The translations under genes were made by a program, and so were the position numbers. From Variovorax sp. EL159 (GTDB lineage: Bacteria > Pseudomonadota > Gammaproteobacteria > Burkholderiales > Burkholderiaceae_C), in assembly GCF_900100965.1 (NCBI RefSeq), contig NZ_FMUJ01000003.1:875336-939335 (forward strand): a stretch of DNA of 64,000 nucleotides, read 5' to 3'. Of this stretch, positions 37,567 to 46,949 are shown in pieces. Below the pieces are notes generated by a model. The model had not been told where the DNA came from. It searched no databases and worked only from the letters and a program-made list of their open reading frames with translations. Each line of letters starts with the position of its first letter. The first letter of the stretch is position 1.

Positions 37567-38481
37567 ATGGATCAAATCCAGGCCATGCGGATCTTTGTCC
37601 GCGTCGTGGAAGCCGGCACATTCACCCGGGCCGCCGACTCGCTCGCCCTGCCCAAGGGCACGGTCACCAAGCAGATCCAGGCGCTGGAATCGCGCCTGCG
37701 GGTGAAGCTGCTCAACCGCACGACGCGCCGCGTCACGGTCACGCCCGACGGCGCGGCCTACTTCGAGCGGGCGGCGCGCCTGCTGAACGACTTCGACGAC
37801 ATGGAAGCCAGCATGACGAATGCGCAGGCCAGCCCCACGGGGCGGTTGCGCATCGACGTGGGCACCTCGGTGGCGCAGCAGATCATCCTGCCCGCCCTGG
37901 CCACCTTCTGCGACCGCTACCCCGACATCCAGGTCGACCTGGGCGTGAGCGACCGCACGGTGGACCTGATCAGCGACAACGTCGACTGCGTGCTGCGCGC
38001 CGGCGAACTCAGCGACCAGTCGCTGGTGGCGCGCCGCATCGGCACGCTGCACTTCGTCACCGTGGCGTCGCCGGCCTACATCAAGCGCTACGGCACGCCG
38101 CAGCATCCGAACGACATCGAGAAGCGCCACCACGTGGTGAGCTACTTCTCGGGCACCACGCGGCGCGTGTACCCGCACGAGTTCCAGAAGGGCGACGAGC
38201 GCATCGAGCTGAACGGCCCCTACCGCGTGTCGGTCAACGAAAGCAATGCCCACATGGCGGCGGTGCTCGGCGGCTTCGGCATTTCGCAGTGCATCACCTT
38301 CATGGCCGATCCGCTGCTGGAAAGCGGCGCGCTGGTCGAGGTGCTGTCCGACTGGACCCGCGAGCCATTGCCGATCCACGTGGTCTACCCGCCCAACCGC
38401 CACCTGAGCGCCAAGGTGCGGGCCTTCGTCGACTGGGCGGCCGAGCTGTTCGCCAAGAACCCGCGCCTGCAGCGCCGCTGA
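37567..38481 (+). CDS. LysR-family regulator, probable controller of the RND pump
   Basis: Transcription factor of 304 residues. N-terminal winged helix (MDQIQAMRIFVRVVEAGTF, AADSLALPKGTVTKQIQALE, LLNRTTRRVTVTPDG) and a periplasmic-binding-protein-like effector domain (GRLRIDVGTSVAQQIILPAL). By position it corresponds to CeoR/BpeT, which activate the linked pump, but the LysR subgroup with this N-terminus is large and a direct orthologue is not proven. Confidence 0.9.
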   Translation: MDQIQAMRIFVRVVEAGTFTRAADSLALPKGTVTKQIQALESRLRVKLLNRTTRRVTVTPDGAAYFERAARLLNDFDDMEASMTNAQASPTGRLRIDVGTSVAQQIILPALATFCDRYPDIQVDLGVSDRTVDLISDNVDCVLRAGELSDQSLVARRIGTLHFVTVASPAYIKRYGTPQHPNDIEKRHHVVSYFSGTTRRVYPHEFQKGDERIELNGPYRVSVNESNAHMAAVLGGFGISQCITFMADPLLESGALVEVLSDWTREPLPIHVVYPPNRHLSAKVRAFVDWAAELFAKNPRLQRR

Positions 38482-38526
38482 ATCCGCCTGCACGCGGCCT
38501 GCAAGGGCCGCAGCCGGTCAAGGGTC

Positions 38527-38991
38527 TCAGTAAACCGGCTCGCAGCGCACCTCGGTCTTCACCGAGTTGGCGATGAAGCACTCTTCATGCGCCCGATGGT
38601 GCATCTGGTCGATCTGCTCGCGCGTCGGCATGTTCGCGCCCGAGAACGTCACCTGCGGCCGGAGCGTGACCACGGTCATCGCGGTCTTGCCCTCGGCGTT
38701 CTTCTCCATCACGCCGATGGCCGCATCGAAGTAGCGGTCGACGACGAACTTGCGCTTCACCGCCATGGTGAGAAACCACAGCATGTGGCAGTTCGACAGC
38801 GAGGCGACGAACATCTCTTCCGGATCGACGGCCGACGCATCGGACATCGGCAGCGGCACCACGTGCGGCGACGAAGAACCCGGCACTTCCGCGCCACCGT
38901 CGAAGCGCAGCGAGTGCCGCCTGCTGTAGGTGTTGCCGAGAAAATCCTGCTCGCCTCGCTGCCAGAGGATTTCTGCGGTGTACTGGGCCAT
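38527..38991 (-). CDS. OsmC/Ohr-family protein
   Basis: Cytoplasmic thiol peroxidase-like protein of 154 residues. The two redox-active cysteines of the family are visible in SLSNCHMLWFL and HEECFIAN. OsmC members reduce organic or hydrogen peroxides; this one has the short DPEEMFVASLSNCH block of the YhfA/OsmC subgroup, so the exact peroxide is uncertain. ATG 38991 is used. It converges with the LysR gene. Confidence 0.9.
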   Translation of the reverse strand: MAQYTAEILWQRGEQDFLGNTYSRRHSLRFDGGAEVPGSSSPHVVPLPMSDASAVDPEEMFVASLSNCHMLWFLTMAVKRKFVVDRYFDAAIGVMEKNAEGKTAMTVVTLRPQVTFSGANMPTREQIDQMHHRAHEECFIANSVKTEVRCEPVY

Positions 38992-39069
38992 GGATTGCGC
39001 TCCGACGCGTTGGGGGAGCGCAATTTTGCGCCACGGCCGCACCATGGCGATGCCCGGGGCGGCCCAGGC

Positions 39070-39660
39070 TCAGAGATCGATGCGGTAGCGAAACTTGGTC
39101 AGGCTGCCCTGGCTCGGCGAGGTGATGAAGCTCTCGACCAGCACCCCGCCGTTGGCCTCGATCACCTTCTGCGACGCGAAGTTGTCGGGGCTGGTCGTGA
39201 CCTCGACCCAGCGCAGCCCTTCGCCCGCCGCCCGCTTCAGCATGGCGCCGAGCGCCTGTGTGGCATAGCCCCTGCGCTGCTTCCACGGCACGACGCTGTA
39301 GCCGATATGGCCCAGGCAGTAGGCGGGCAAGGCCTCGGTGCCCGGCTGCCAGCGCAGGTCGATGCTGCCGCAGAACTCGCCGTCCCACATCCAGCACTTG
39401 TAGCCCGGCAGGCGCGGCACCTGCGAGCCGTCGGGCATGGTGACGGGCGGGCCTTTGGCGTCGCGGTCCACCAGGCTCGCCAGGAACAGCGCGGCATCGG
39501 CCTCGATCAGGGCACGCTCTTCGGAGCCCGACTCGGGGCGCGATTCGTCCCGCGCCCAACCCCGGTTCAGGGCCGAGACATAGCTGCCCAGGCCGGCCTT
39601 CGACGGCCAGACCAGTTCCATCGGGCGAGGTGTGACATCCGCGCGCGGCATCTTGCTCAT
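39070..39660 (-). CDS. GNAT-family N-acetyltransferase
   Basis: 196 residues with a GNAT core in the C-terminal half: LGHIGYSVVPWKQRRGYATQALGAML contains the acetyl-CoA loop (Q-R-R-G-Y-A), followed by GLRWVEVTTSPDNFASQKVIEANGG. The N-terminal 70 residues resemble the long-loop GNAT members of actinobacteria and proteobacteria. Acceptor substrate unknown. ATG 39660. Confidence 0.9.
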   Translation of the reverse strand: MSKMPRADVTPRPMELVWPSKAGLGSYVSALNRGWARDESRPESGSEERALIEADAALFLASLVDRDAKGPPVTMPDGSQVPRLPGYKCWMWDGEFCGSIDLRWQPGTEALPAYCLGHIGYSVVPWKQRRGYATQALGAMLKRAAGEGLRWVEVTTSPDNFASQKVIEANGGVLVESFITSPSQGSLTKFRYRIDL

Positions 39661-39668
39661 GGGGTCGC

Positions 39669-39698
39669 CTCCGCGCTTCGCACCGCGGTGCGCGCCTG
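39669..39698. repeat. Short REP-like repeat, copy 1
   Basis: About 30 bases, CTCCGCGCTTCGCACCGCGG then TGCGCGCCTG, containing the perfect palindrome CGCACCGCGGTGCG. A near-identical copy lies at 40462-40491. It sits between the GNAT gene and lrgB. Confidence 0.65.
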
Positions 39699-39721
39699 TG
39701 TGCGACGTTCGCGTGCGGCCC

Positions 39722-40453
39722 TCATGCGCCCAGCAGCTTCACGAGCAGCGGCACCAGCAAGGCCGTCGCGATGCCGTTCAGCCCCATCGCCAGCGCGGAG
39801 AACGCGCCCGCCGTTTCGTTGACCTGGATGGCGCGCGCCGTGCCGATGCCGTGCGCGGCTAGGCCGACCGCGAAGCCGCGCACCGCCGGCTCCTTGATGC
39901 GCAGCAGGTTCAACAGGCCGGTCGCCATGATCGCGCCCGAGATGCCGGCAATGGCCGCCGCCACGGCCGCGAGCGACGGCAGCCCGCCGATCTTCTCGGC
40001 CACGCCCATGGCGATGGGCATGGTGGCCGACTTGGGCGCGAGCGACATGATCAGCTCGTGCGAGCCACCCAGCACCCACGCGATGCCGATGGCCGACACG
40101 ATGGCCGCCACCGACCCCACCAGCAGCGCCACGCCGATCGGCAGCCACAGCCGCCGCAGCCGGCCCACCTGGCTGTAGAGCGGCACCGCCAGCGCCACAG
40201 TGGCCGGTCCGATCAGGAAGTGCACGAACTTCGCGCCTTCGAAATACGTGTCGTAAGGCGTGCGCGTGACGAGCAGCACACCCACGATGACGATGACCGA
40301 CACCAGCACCGGATTCACCATCGGGTTGCGCCCGCTGCGCGTGTGCAGCCACAGTGCGCCGAGGTAGGCCAGCAGCGTGAGCGACAGCCACAGCAGCGGC
40401 GACTGGGCGAGGAAGACCCAGATTTCGGAGAGCTTGGCAGGCGCGGTCATCAT
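39722..40453 (-). CDS. lrgB: LrgB/CidB-family membrane protein
   Basis: Inner-membrane protein of 243 residues with multiple hydrophobic helices and the family core blocks FLIGPATVALAVPLYSQ, SLAPKSATMPIAM and GLAAHGIGTARAIQ. LrgB/CidB partners with LrgA/CidA; in Staphylococcus they control murein hydrolase activity, in plants and some bacteria the family moves pyruvate or glycolate-type acids. The start is the ATG pair at 40450-40453. lrgA is just upstream. Confidence 0.92.
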   Translation of the reverse strand: MMTAPAKLSEIWVFLAQSPLLWLSLTLLAYLGALWLHTRSGRNPMVNPVLVSVIVIVGVLLVTRTPYDTYFEGAKFVHFLIGPATVALAVPLYSQVGRLRRLWLPIGVALLVGSVAAIVSAIGIAWVLGGSHELIMSLAPKSATMPIAMGVAEKIGGLPSLAAVAAAIAGISGAIMATGLLNLLRIKEPAVRGFAVGLAAHGIGTARAIQVNETAGAFSALAMGLNGIATALLVPLLVKLLGA

Positions 40454-40461
40454 TGAAAAAT

Positions 40462-40491
40462 CTCCGCGCTTCGCGCTGCGGTGCGCGCTTG
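40462..40491. repeat. Short REP-like repeat, copy 2
   Basis: CTCCGCGCTTCGCGCTGCGG then TGCGCGCTTG, matching copy 1 at 27 of 30 positions. It fills the gap between lrgA and lrgB, a few bases before the lrgB start. Confidence 0.65.
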
Positions 40492-40517
40492 CCTGGGGCG
40501 GCCCGGCGCGGCGCTCA

Positions 40518-40868
40518 TTAAGCGTCATTGCCGGTGACGCGGATCATCCAGCGGAACGTGAGCGCGGTCACGGTCATGGTGAAGGCCGCGCCCACGATGC
40601 CGGCTGCAAGAAACGGCAGCCACTCGCGCCCTACCCGCTCGAAATGCAGCATGACGCCCGTCACCGCGGGAATGAACAGCAGCATCAGGTTGCGCAGCAA
40701 ATGGCCGGAGGTGTCGGTCAGCACCTGCGGCACGCCGCCGCGCACCAGCAACCCGACGAACAGCAGCACCATGCCGATCAGCGGCCCGGGGATCGGCAGG
40801 CTGAGCCACTGCACGAGCAGTTCGCCGGCCAGTTGGCAAAGAAAAAGCGTGGTGATGGCGTAGAGCAT
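40518..40868 (-). CDS. lrgA: LrgA/CidA-family holin-like protein
   Basis: 116-residue membrane protein with four hydrophobic helices. Typical blocks: FLCQLAGELLVQWLSLPIPGPLIGMVLLF and LLRNLMLLFIPAVTGVMLHF. It lies 25 bases downstream of the threonine-phosphate decarboxylase gene on the same strand, so it may be read through from the cobamide operon. Confidence 0.92.
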   Translation of the reverse strand: MLYAITTLFLCQLAGELLVQWLSLPIPGPLIGMVLLFVGLLVRGGVPQVLTDTSGHLLRNLMLLFIPAVTGVMLHFERVGREWLPFLAAGIVGAAFTMTVTALTFRWMIRVTGNDA

Positions 40869-40893
40869 CGTGTTGTTCTGGTTGTCCGTTCGA

Positions 40894-41916
40894 TCAATGT
40901 TCGTTGGAAGCGGTGGCCCGTGTCCAGCCCTCTTTCAGGGCCTGCTGGCTCTGCGGCGACAGGACACCCAGGCGCACATGGCCCGGCAGGCCGAAGGAGG
41001 CGCAGTCGCGCAGCTTGATGCCCTCGGCGCGCAGCGCGGTGGCCAGCGGGGGATACGGCCGGTCGGTGCGTGCGCAGAAGAAATTGCCATCGCTGGGCAG
41101 GCAGTGCCAGCCCAGCGATTCGCAGATGGCGCGTTGTTCGGCCTTCCACATACGCAGAGTCTGGAGGCTCTGCGCGAGCCAGGCCTGCGCTTCATCGCCG
41201 GTCCAGGTTTCGAGCAGCGCGACGCCGTGCGTGCCCAGCGGCCACGATGGTGCGAGCCGGTCCAGGCGTTGCAGCATCGGCGCGGCATCTTCGCCATCGG
41301 GTGCGATAGCGTAGGCGGCGCGAATGCCGGTCAGGCCCATCGCCTTGTTCGGCGTCCACAACTGCCAGACGCGGTCGCGTCGCGTCGCATCGAGCGATGC
41401 GCGGCCTTCGAGGCGCAACGGCTCATAGGCCATGTCGAGCACGCAGATGCCGTTCGTGCTTTCGGCGTGCTGCACCAGATCGGCCTGCGCCTGTCCCAGC
41501 GGGCTCGACGGTTCGCAGCACCAGCGAAGCGCTGCGGACGCGTGCGATGCCGGCGCACGCACCGACTGCAAGCCCCAGGCCTGCGCCGCGCGCTCGTAGT
41601 CGCCGTAGCTGTGCGCCGGCAACCAGACCTGCGAGCCACCGCCTTGTGCAACAGCGGCGCTGATGCGATGGATGAACTCGCTCGCACTCGCCGCGATCAA
41701 GATGCGTTCGGTCGCCACGCCATGAAAGTGCGCGAGCCTCGCACGCAGCGTCGTGTAGCGCGGGTCCGGGTAGTGCGCGGCATCGGCGGCGCGGATCGCG
41801 GCCACGGCGGCAGGGCACGAGCCCACCACATTGCCATTGGTCGAGAAGTCGTGCAATGCGGCACCGGATTCGTCGGGGCCGCCATGCACAACGTCGGCGA
41901 TGCGATCTGATGTCAT
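40894..41916 (-). CDS. cobC: L-threonine-O-3-phosphate decarboxylase (CobD/CobC type)
   Basis: PLP enzyme of 340 residues that makes (R)-1-aminopropan-2-ol phosphate for the cobamide linker (CobD in Salmonella, CobC in Pseudomonas naming). The start DFSTNGNVVGSCPAAVAAI and YPDPRYTTLRARLA are typical, and the PLP lysine is in WTPNKAMGLTGIRAAYA. It is coupled to cbiB by an ATGA overlap. It is not the same protein as the phosphatase at 25629-26192, which bears the Salmonella name cobC. Confidence 0.92.
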   Translation of the reverse strand: MTSDRIADVVHGGPDESGAALHDFSTNGNVVGSCPAAVAAIRAADAAHYPDPRYTTLRARLAHFHGVATERILIAASASEFIHRISAAVAQGGGSQVWLPAHSYGDYERAAQAWGLQSVRAPASHASAALRWCCEPSSPLGQAQADLVQHAESTNGICVLDMAYEPLRLEGRASLDATRRDRVWQLWTPNKAMGLTGIRAAYAIAPDGEDAAPMLQRLDRLAPSWPLGTHGVALLETWTGDEAQAWLAQSLQTLRMWKAEQRAICESLGWHCLPSDGNFFCARTDRPYPPLATALRAEGIKLRDCASFGLPGHVRLGVLSPQSQQALKEGWTRATASNEH

Positions 41917-42899
41917 GCCCACCTCCAGCCCGTGGCCGCCACGATAACCAGCGATGCAAGGACAGCCACAGCGAAGACGGCCCGGCCGCCAAGCTGCGCA
42001 GTGCGCTGCATGTCGGCGGCGGTCGGCGCGCGGCCTTCGGCATTCAATGCATAGACACCGGGCTTGGCGAGCCGCACGCCGAGAAGCAGCGCCATCGTCG
42101 CCATCGGCCAACCGCTGTTGGGCGACGGCGTGCGGCGCGCTTCGTCGGTCAGACCTACCGGCCAGCGCCAAGCCGCGAGCATGAGCAGCTGTGAAGTGAG
42201 CCGCGCGGGCAGCCACGAGAGCAGATCGTCCGCGCGCGCGGCCCATTTGCCGAACCACGTCCAGTCGCGCCCATTGCGCTCGCCGAGGTAGCCCCACATG
42301 GCATCGGCCGTGTTGGCGAAACGGTAGACCGCCGCACCCGGCAGGCCCAGCAGCACGAACCAGAACAGCGGGGCCACCAGCGAATCATTGAGGTTTTCAG
42401 CGAGCGATTCGATGGCGCTCTCGCGCACCTCACGCTCGCTGAGCGTGGACACATCGCGGCTCACCAGCCTCGCCAGTTGCTTGCGACCGGCGTCGAGCGA
42501 CACGGCCAGCGCGGCATCGACCGCCAGCACTTCGTCGCGCAGCATGCGCCATGCAAAGAGCGGCTTCAGCAACAGGCCCAGCAGCATGGCCATGGCCCAC
42601 AGGGGCAGCCACGTCATGAGCAGCCCCTGCAACATCATGGCCACGCCACCGACGGCGGCCGCGCCCACACACCAGGTCAGCGCACCGATGAAGAAGGCCG
42701 GCAAATCGATGGGCTTCGCATCTTTCTGCATTGGCGCGACACGCGAGCCGATCCATCCGAGGTACTGCCCCATCCACACGACCGGATGGCAGCGCGCGGG
42801 CGGCTCCCCGAGCCAGCGGTCGATGGCCAGTGCGAGCCACAGGGCGGCGACGACGGCAAGGGCATGTTCAAGAGTGGCGTAGGGCATGAGAGCCGCCAT
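41913..42899 (-). CDS. cbiB: Adenosylcobinamide-phosphate synthase CbiB (CobD)
   Basis: Inner-membrane enzyme of 328 residues that attaches aminopropanol phosphate to adenosylcobyrate. Typical blocks: AIDRWLGEPPARCHPVVWMGQYL, SLAENLNDSLVAPLFWFVLLGLPGAAVYRFANTADAMWGY and DDLLSWLPARLT. Several membrane helices. It starts nine bases after the cobN-like stop; ATG 42887 is an alternative start. Confidence 0.94.
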   Translation of the reverse strand: MAALMPYATLEHALAVVAALWLALAIDRWLGEPPARCHPVVWMGQYLGWIGSRVAPMQKDAKPIDLPAFFIGALTWCVGAAAVGGVAMMLQGLLMTWLPLWAMAMLLGLLLKPLFAWRMLRDEVLAVDAALAVSLDAGRKQLARLVSRDVSTLSEREVRESAIESLAENLNDSLVAPLFWFVLLGLPGAAVYRFANTADAMWGYLGERNGRDWTWFGKWAARADDLLSWLPARLTSQLLMLAAWRWPVGLTDEARRTPSPNSGWPMATMALLLGVRLAKPGVYALNAEGRAPTAADMQRTAQLGGRAVFAVAVLASLVIVAATGWRWA

Positions 42900-42908
42900 T
42901 CTCGCGAA

Positions 42909-45900
42909 TCAGGCGGGGACTTTGCCGCGTCGCCACTGCACCCATGCACCGAGCGCCACCAGCAGCGCTGCACCAAATGCGATCCAGAAGCGGAAGACGA
43001 GCGTGTCGGCCGTCGGGGTGGGTGCCGCGTCGGCTGCGGGTTCGAGCTTGAGGCCGGTGACGGGCTGCGTGCTGTCCGGTGCCGGCTCGGCTATCGGTGT
43101 TGTGGGCTCGGGCGCAGGAGCGAGTGCAGCAGATGGCGAAGCGACGACCACGGGCACCACCGGCGCATTCAACTTCGGCGCCACGGGTGCCACGGCCGAT
43201 GACAACTCCGCCTGCGCAAACCGCTGCACCGCCGTATTCCGTTCACGCATCCCGGTGGCACGCACCGCCTCCGAATAAGCCTGCGCCAGCTCGCGCCGGG
43301 TCTTGGCGTCCGGCTTCCAGTAGGCCAGCCGCACCGCATCGAGCATGCGTTCCAGCGTCTGCGCGAAGGCGGCACGGTTGTCGCCTTCCAGCCATTCGCG
43401 CGTGCCCAGCTTGTACTTGTCGCGCACATAGACCTCGTGCAGCGACTGCCACTGGTCCTGCCGCACGGTGCCCGGGGCCGTGACCTGCCAGCCCCACAAG
43501 AACTGCGCCGTCTTCAAGACCTGCAGCGTGCCGCTGTAGCCCTCGGCCTTCTGCGCCGCGATCCACTGCGGATGCAGATAGCGCGTCTGCATCTCGCGTG
43601 CGATGGCGCCGGCGGCGGTGTCGGTGCGCACCGCGCTGCCATCGCGCAGGTTCTGCACATAGAGCGCGGGGTCCTTGCCCGTGAGCTGCCGCACGGCCTG
43701 CGCAATGCCGCCCAGGTACTGGAACGGGTCGTCGTTGGTCAGCACGCCGTAGAGGTTGGAGCTGCGTGCCATCAGCGCCGCATCGACCTGCACGAGGTTG
43801 CCCGCATAGGCGCCGGGGCGGGCCACGCCGTCGAGGCCCTTGCCGTAGGCGTGTCCCATGCGGTCGATGTAGAGCTGCGCCATCTGCGCATCGCCGCCGC
43901 CCCGGCGCTGGTTGGCCCACACGTCGCTCGCCAGCGCTGCCTCTTCGAGCCCGGCGCCGTAGCTGCCCTGCTCGTTCGAGAACACGCGTGCGGTTGACCA
44001 GCGCGTGGCCTCGGCCGCTGTCGCGCCTTCCGCGCGCAGCTTGCGCGCCAGCGCCTCGCTGTGCCGCGCGACGGCGTTGCCGGCCTCGGGCAATGCGGCC
44101 ACCTGCTGCACCGCCTCATCGAGCCAGCGCATCACGTTCGGGAACTGGTCGCGGTAGGAGCCGGTGACGCTGACCAGCACGTCTATGCGCGGACGGCCCA
44201 GCACCTGCGCGGGGATCACGTCGATGCCGGTCATGCGGCCGGCATCGTCCCAGCGCGGCTTCACGCCCATGGCGTAGAAGGCCTGGCTCTCCAGAACGCC
44301 CTGGTGGCGCGATGCCTCGCCAGCCCAGAGCGTGAAGGCGATCTTTTCGGGTGCCTTGCCAGCGTGGTTCTTCGCGTGTTCGGTGATCCATGCGTCCATC
44401 GCGGCCACGCCAGTCTCCCAGGCCGCGCGCGTGGGCACGCGGCTCGGGTCGAAGCCGTAGAGGTTGCGGCCAGTCGGCAGGCTGTCGGGGTTGCGTACCG
44501 GGTCACCGCCGTAGCTGGCCTTGAGGTAACGACCGTCGAGCGCGGTCAGCAGGCCTTCGATTTCCTCGTTGTGCGCGAGCACGGCATCGAGCTTCTGCGC
44601 GCGTTGAGCAAGTGCGAGAAGGCTTTGCACGTTGGCGGGCGTCTTGCCCATGGCGCCGGCCGCTTGCGCATCCGTCAGGGCGAGTTCGACCCAACGCGCC
44701 GGCCGGGAGGCGGCCACGTTCTTCGCGTCGATCAGGAAGGCCTCGTCGATGTCTTCGCCCAAGGCTTCCACCAGCGGCTTGCCGAGGATCTGCAGGATCG
44801 TCATGCGACGGCGCTCCGCATCCGGCGCCTGCCCGAAGGTCGCCAGGCCCAGCGGCTGCGCGGTCTGCGCCAGTTCGTCGAGGTACGGGTGCAGCACGGC
44901 AATGAAGCCTGCGAAGTCGGCGCGGATCTGCGCCGGTGTCCATTTCAGGTCGCGGTCGAAATGCTGCTCGACGAACTCGGCCGTGAGCTGCCGCTCCATC
45001 GCGGTCTTCACCGGGCCGGGCGACAGCGTCTCCCAGTCATGCATGCGCTCGTGCATCGCCTGCACGCCGGGGCGAAAGCCTGCAGGCGCGAACATCGGCG
45101 TCGAGTGGCTCACCATCGTCGCGCGGCCACGGCGCTTGGCGGTGGTGGCCTCGCCGAGGTTGTCCATGATGTACGGATAGACGTTGGGCAGGTCGCCGAG
45201 CGCGAGCAGCGGATCGTCTTGCACCGAGAGGCCACGCTCCTTGCCCGCCGACCATTCGACCGTTCCATGTGTCCCCACGTGCACGACCGCGCTGGCACCG
45301 AACTGCGTACGCAGCCACAGGTAGGTGGCCAGGTAGCTGTGGCTCAGCGGAATGGCCGAGCGGTGATAGACCTGCTCGGCCTTGCCCGCCACCGCCGTGC
45401 CGGGCTCGAAGCGCGGTGGCTGGCGCAGCACGACCACGTTGCCGAACTGCACGCGCGGGATCACGAAAGACGGCTCGCCCGCAACGGGGCGCAGCATGGT
45501 CGACTTCTCGGGCGGGCCCCAGTAAGTTTCGATGCGGCGCTGCGTGTCCGCAGGCAGCGCGCGAAACCACGCGACATAGTGCGACAGCGGCAGCGCATCG
45601 GCCAGCCCCTTGTCGAGCAGCGGCTGCAGCGAATCGCCCTGCGCCGTCGGGTAGTAGGCCTTCATCGTGGCCTGCACCTGCGCGATGAGCGCGTCGGCGC
45701 CGGGAATGCCCGTGCGGTAGCCCGCGGACTTCATCGCCGCCAACATGTTGTTCACGCTGCGCGGCACGTTGAGGAAAGAAGCGCCGAAGTTGGCCTCGCC
45801 CGGCGGGTAGTTGTAGACCAGCATCGCGACACGGCGATCCGCCGCGGGCGTGCGCTGCAGGCGCAGCATGGCGGCGGCCTTGTCCGCCACCGCATCGATC

Positions 45901-46949
45901 TGCGCGGGCAGCGGCTGCAGCGTGCCGCTCGCGGCATCGCGGGCGCTCACGAGCATGGGGTCGGTCATGCCGGCCAGCTCGCTCGGGCTGTAGTACGACG
46001 CGATGTCGGTCTGCGCCAACCCGTCCTTGCTCTGCGCCCACTGCGTGGCATCCATCGCCAGCGAAGGCAGCGTCTGCAGGACGGGCACGCCTATGCGCTC
46101 CAGCTCGGCCTTGCGTTCGTTGGGGCTGAAGACCAGCGAGGCATTGACGATCAGGTCGGCCACGCGCTTCTCGTCCGCGCTCGTGCGGTGGGTCATGCGG
46201 AAGAACAGATCCTTCTGCTGGCGCGGGCCGTAGAAGGTATAGGCCCGCAGGCCGCGCTGCTCGAGCGAGGCGATCAGGCGGTCGAGCCAGCCGGTGTCGT
46301 CGCTGGTCACGGTGGCGCTGTTGATCGCTATGGCGACCGTGCCATTCGCGCCCGGCAGGCGGTCCAGCGCGGTGATGTCGGTTTCGATGCGCGGCCAGCC
46401 TGGGTGATAGAGACCAGCTAGCGGCAGTGGCACGGGTTCGGGCAATCGAGCGAGGTCGCCCACCTGCGCCATCGCCTTCATCGCCGCATCGAGGTTCGCG
46501 CTACCGGAGAAGCGCCAGTACTCGCGCAAGCGCTGCGCCCATGCGGCATCGACACCGCGCTCGGCCATCAACGGAGGGGCGCTGGAAGCCTGTCCCTTGG
46601 CCACGGGTGCGAACTCACCGATCAGCACATAGGGCACGGCGCTGCGCGAGATCGCATCACCGAAACGTGCCGCGGCGGCCTGTGCCACGCTGATGTGCGG
46701 CGCGTCGATCACGAGCAACCGCGCGCCTTCGAGTGCGGCAGACAACGCCTCAGGAGCATCCTGCGAAGCGGACACCACCTGCATCGGCAGCCCCGCCTCG
46801 CGTGCGGCCGCCTGCAGTCGCACCACGCGCGCCGGAGAAACGAGCGATGTGCTCAACACCACGACGCGCGAAGCCGCCGTCTGCCCGGCCTGTGCCGGCG
46901 CCAGGAAGCCCAGCCCCATCAGCAGGAGCCAGAAAAAGAACCGCGTCAC
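42909..46949 (-). CDS. Envelope-anchored CobN/Mg-chelatase H-like protein
   Basis: 1346-residue member of the CobN/BchH large-chelatase family. CobN core blocks are clear: YNYPPGEANFGASFLNVP, VVHVGTHGTVEWSAGKERG (about residue 555) and YPYIMDNLGEATTAKRRG. Unlike cytoplasmic CobN it starts with a signal peptide (MTRFFFWLLLMGLGFLAPAQA) and ends with a Pro/Ala-rich linker (about 1255-1320), one membrane helix (FWIAFGAALLVALGAWVQW) and a short RRGK tail, so the catalytic part should face the periplasm. GTG start in a GTGA overlap with the DUF2149 gene. CobS/CobT or ChlI/ChlD ATPase partners are not in the window. Confidence 0.9.
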   Translation of the reverse strand: MTRFFFWLLLMGLGFLAPAQAGQTAASRVVVLSTSLVSPARVVRLQAAAREAGLPMQVVSASQDAPEALSAALEGARLLVIDAPHISVAQAAAARFGDAISRSAVPYVLIGEFAPVAKGQASSAPPLMAERGVDAAWAQRLREYWRFSGSANLDAAMKAMAQVGDLARLPEPVPLPLAGLYHPGWPRIETDITALDRLPGANGTVAIAINSATVTSDDTGWLDRLIASLEQRGLRAYTFYGPRQQKDLFFRMTHRTSADEKRVADLIVNASLVFSPNERKAELERIGVPVLQTLPSLAMDATQWAQSKDGLAQTDIASYYSPSELAGMTDPMLVSARDAASGTLQPLPAQIDAVADKAAAMLRLQRTPAADRRVAMLVYNYPPGEANFGASFLNVPRSVNNMLAAMKSAGYRTGIPGADALIAQVQATMKAYYPTAQGDSLQPLLDKGLADALPLSHYVAWFRALPADTQRRIETYWGPPEKSTMLRPVAGEPSFVIPRVQFGNVVVLRQPPRFEPGTAVAGKAEQVYHRSAIPLSHSYLATYLWLRTQFGASAVVHVGTHGTVEWSAGKERGLSVQDDPLLALGDLPNVYPYIMDNLGEATTAKRRGRATMVSHSTPMFAPAGFRPGVQAMHERMHDWETLSPGPVKTAMERQLTAEFVEQHFDRDLKWTPAQIRADFAGFIAVLHPYLDELAQTAQPLGLATFGQAPDAERRRMTILQILGKPLVEALGEDIDEAFLIDAKNVAASRPARWVELALTDAQAAGAMGKTPANVQSLLALAQRAQKLDAVLAHNEEIEGLLTALDGRYLKASYGGDPVRNPDSLPTGRNLYGFDPSRVPTRAAWETGVAAMDAWITEHAKNHAGKAPEKIAFTLWAGEASRHQGVLESQAFYAMGVKPRWDDAGRMTGIDVIPAQVLGRPRIDVLVSVTGSYRDQFPNVMRWLDEAVQQVAALPEAGNAVARHSEALARKLRAEGATAAEATRWSTARVFSNEQGSYGAGLEEAALASDVWANQRRGGGDAQMAQLYIDRMGHAYGKGLDGVARPGAYAGNLVQVDAALMARSSNLYGVLTNDDPFQYLGGIAQAVRQLTGKDPALYVQNLRDGSAVRTDTAAGAIAREMQTRYLHPQWIAAQKAEGYSGTLQVLKTAQFLWGWQVTAPGTVRQDQWQSLHEVYVRDKYKLGTREWLEGDNRAAFAQTLERMLDAVRLAYWKPDAKTRRELAQAYSEAVRATGMRERNTAVQRFAQAELSSAVAPVAPKLNAPVVPVVVASPSAALAPAPEPTTPIAEPAPDSTQPVTGLKLEPAADAAPTPTADTLVFRFWIAFGAALLVALGAWVQWRRGKVPA

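Noticed and set aside
42909..46949. Assignment as ordinary cytoplasmic aerobic cobaltochelatase CobN
   Set aside because: The signal peptide, C-terminal membrane anchor, missing CobS/CobT partners and coupling to an ExbB/ExbD-like pair argue against it.
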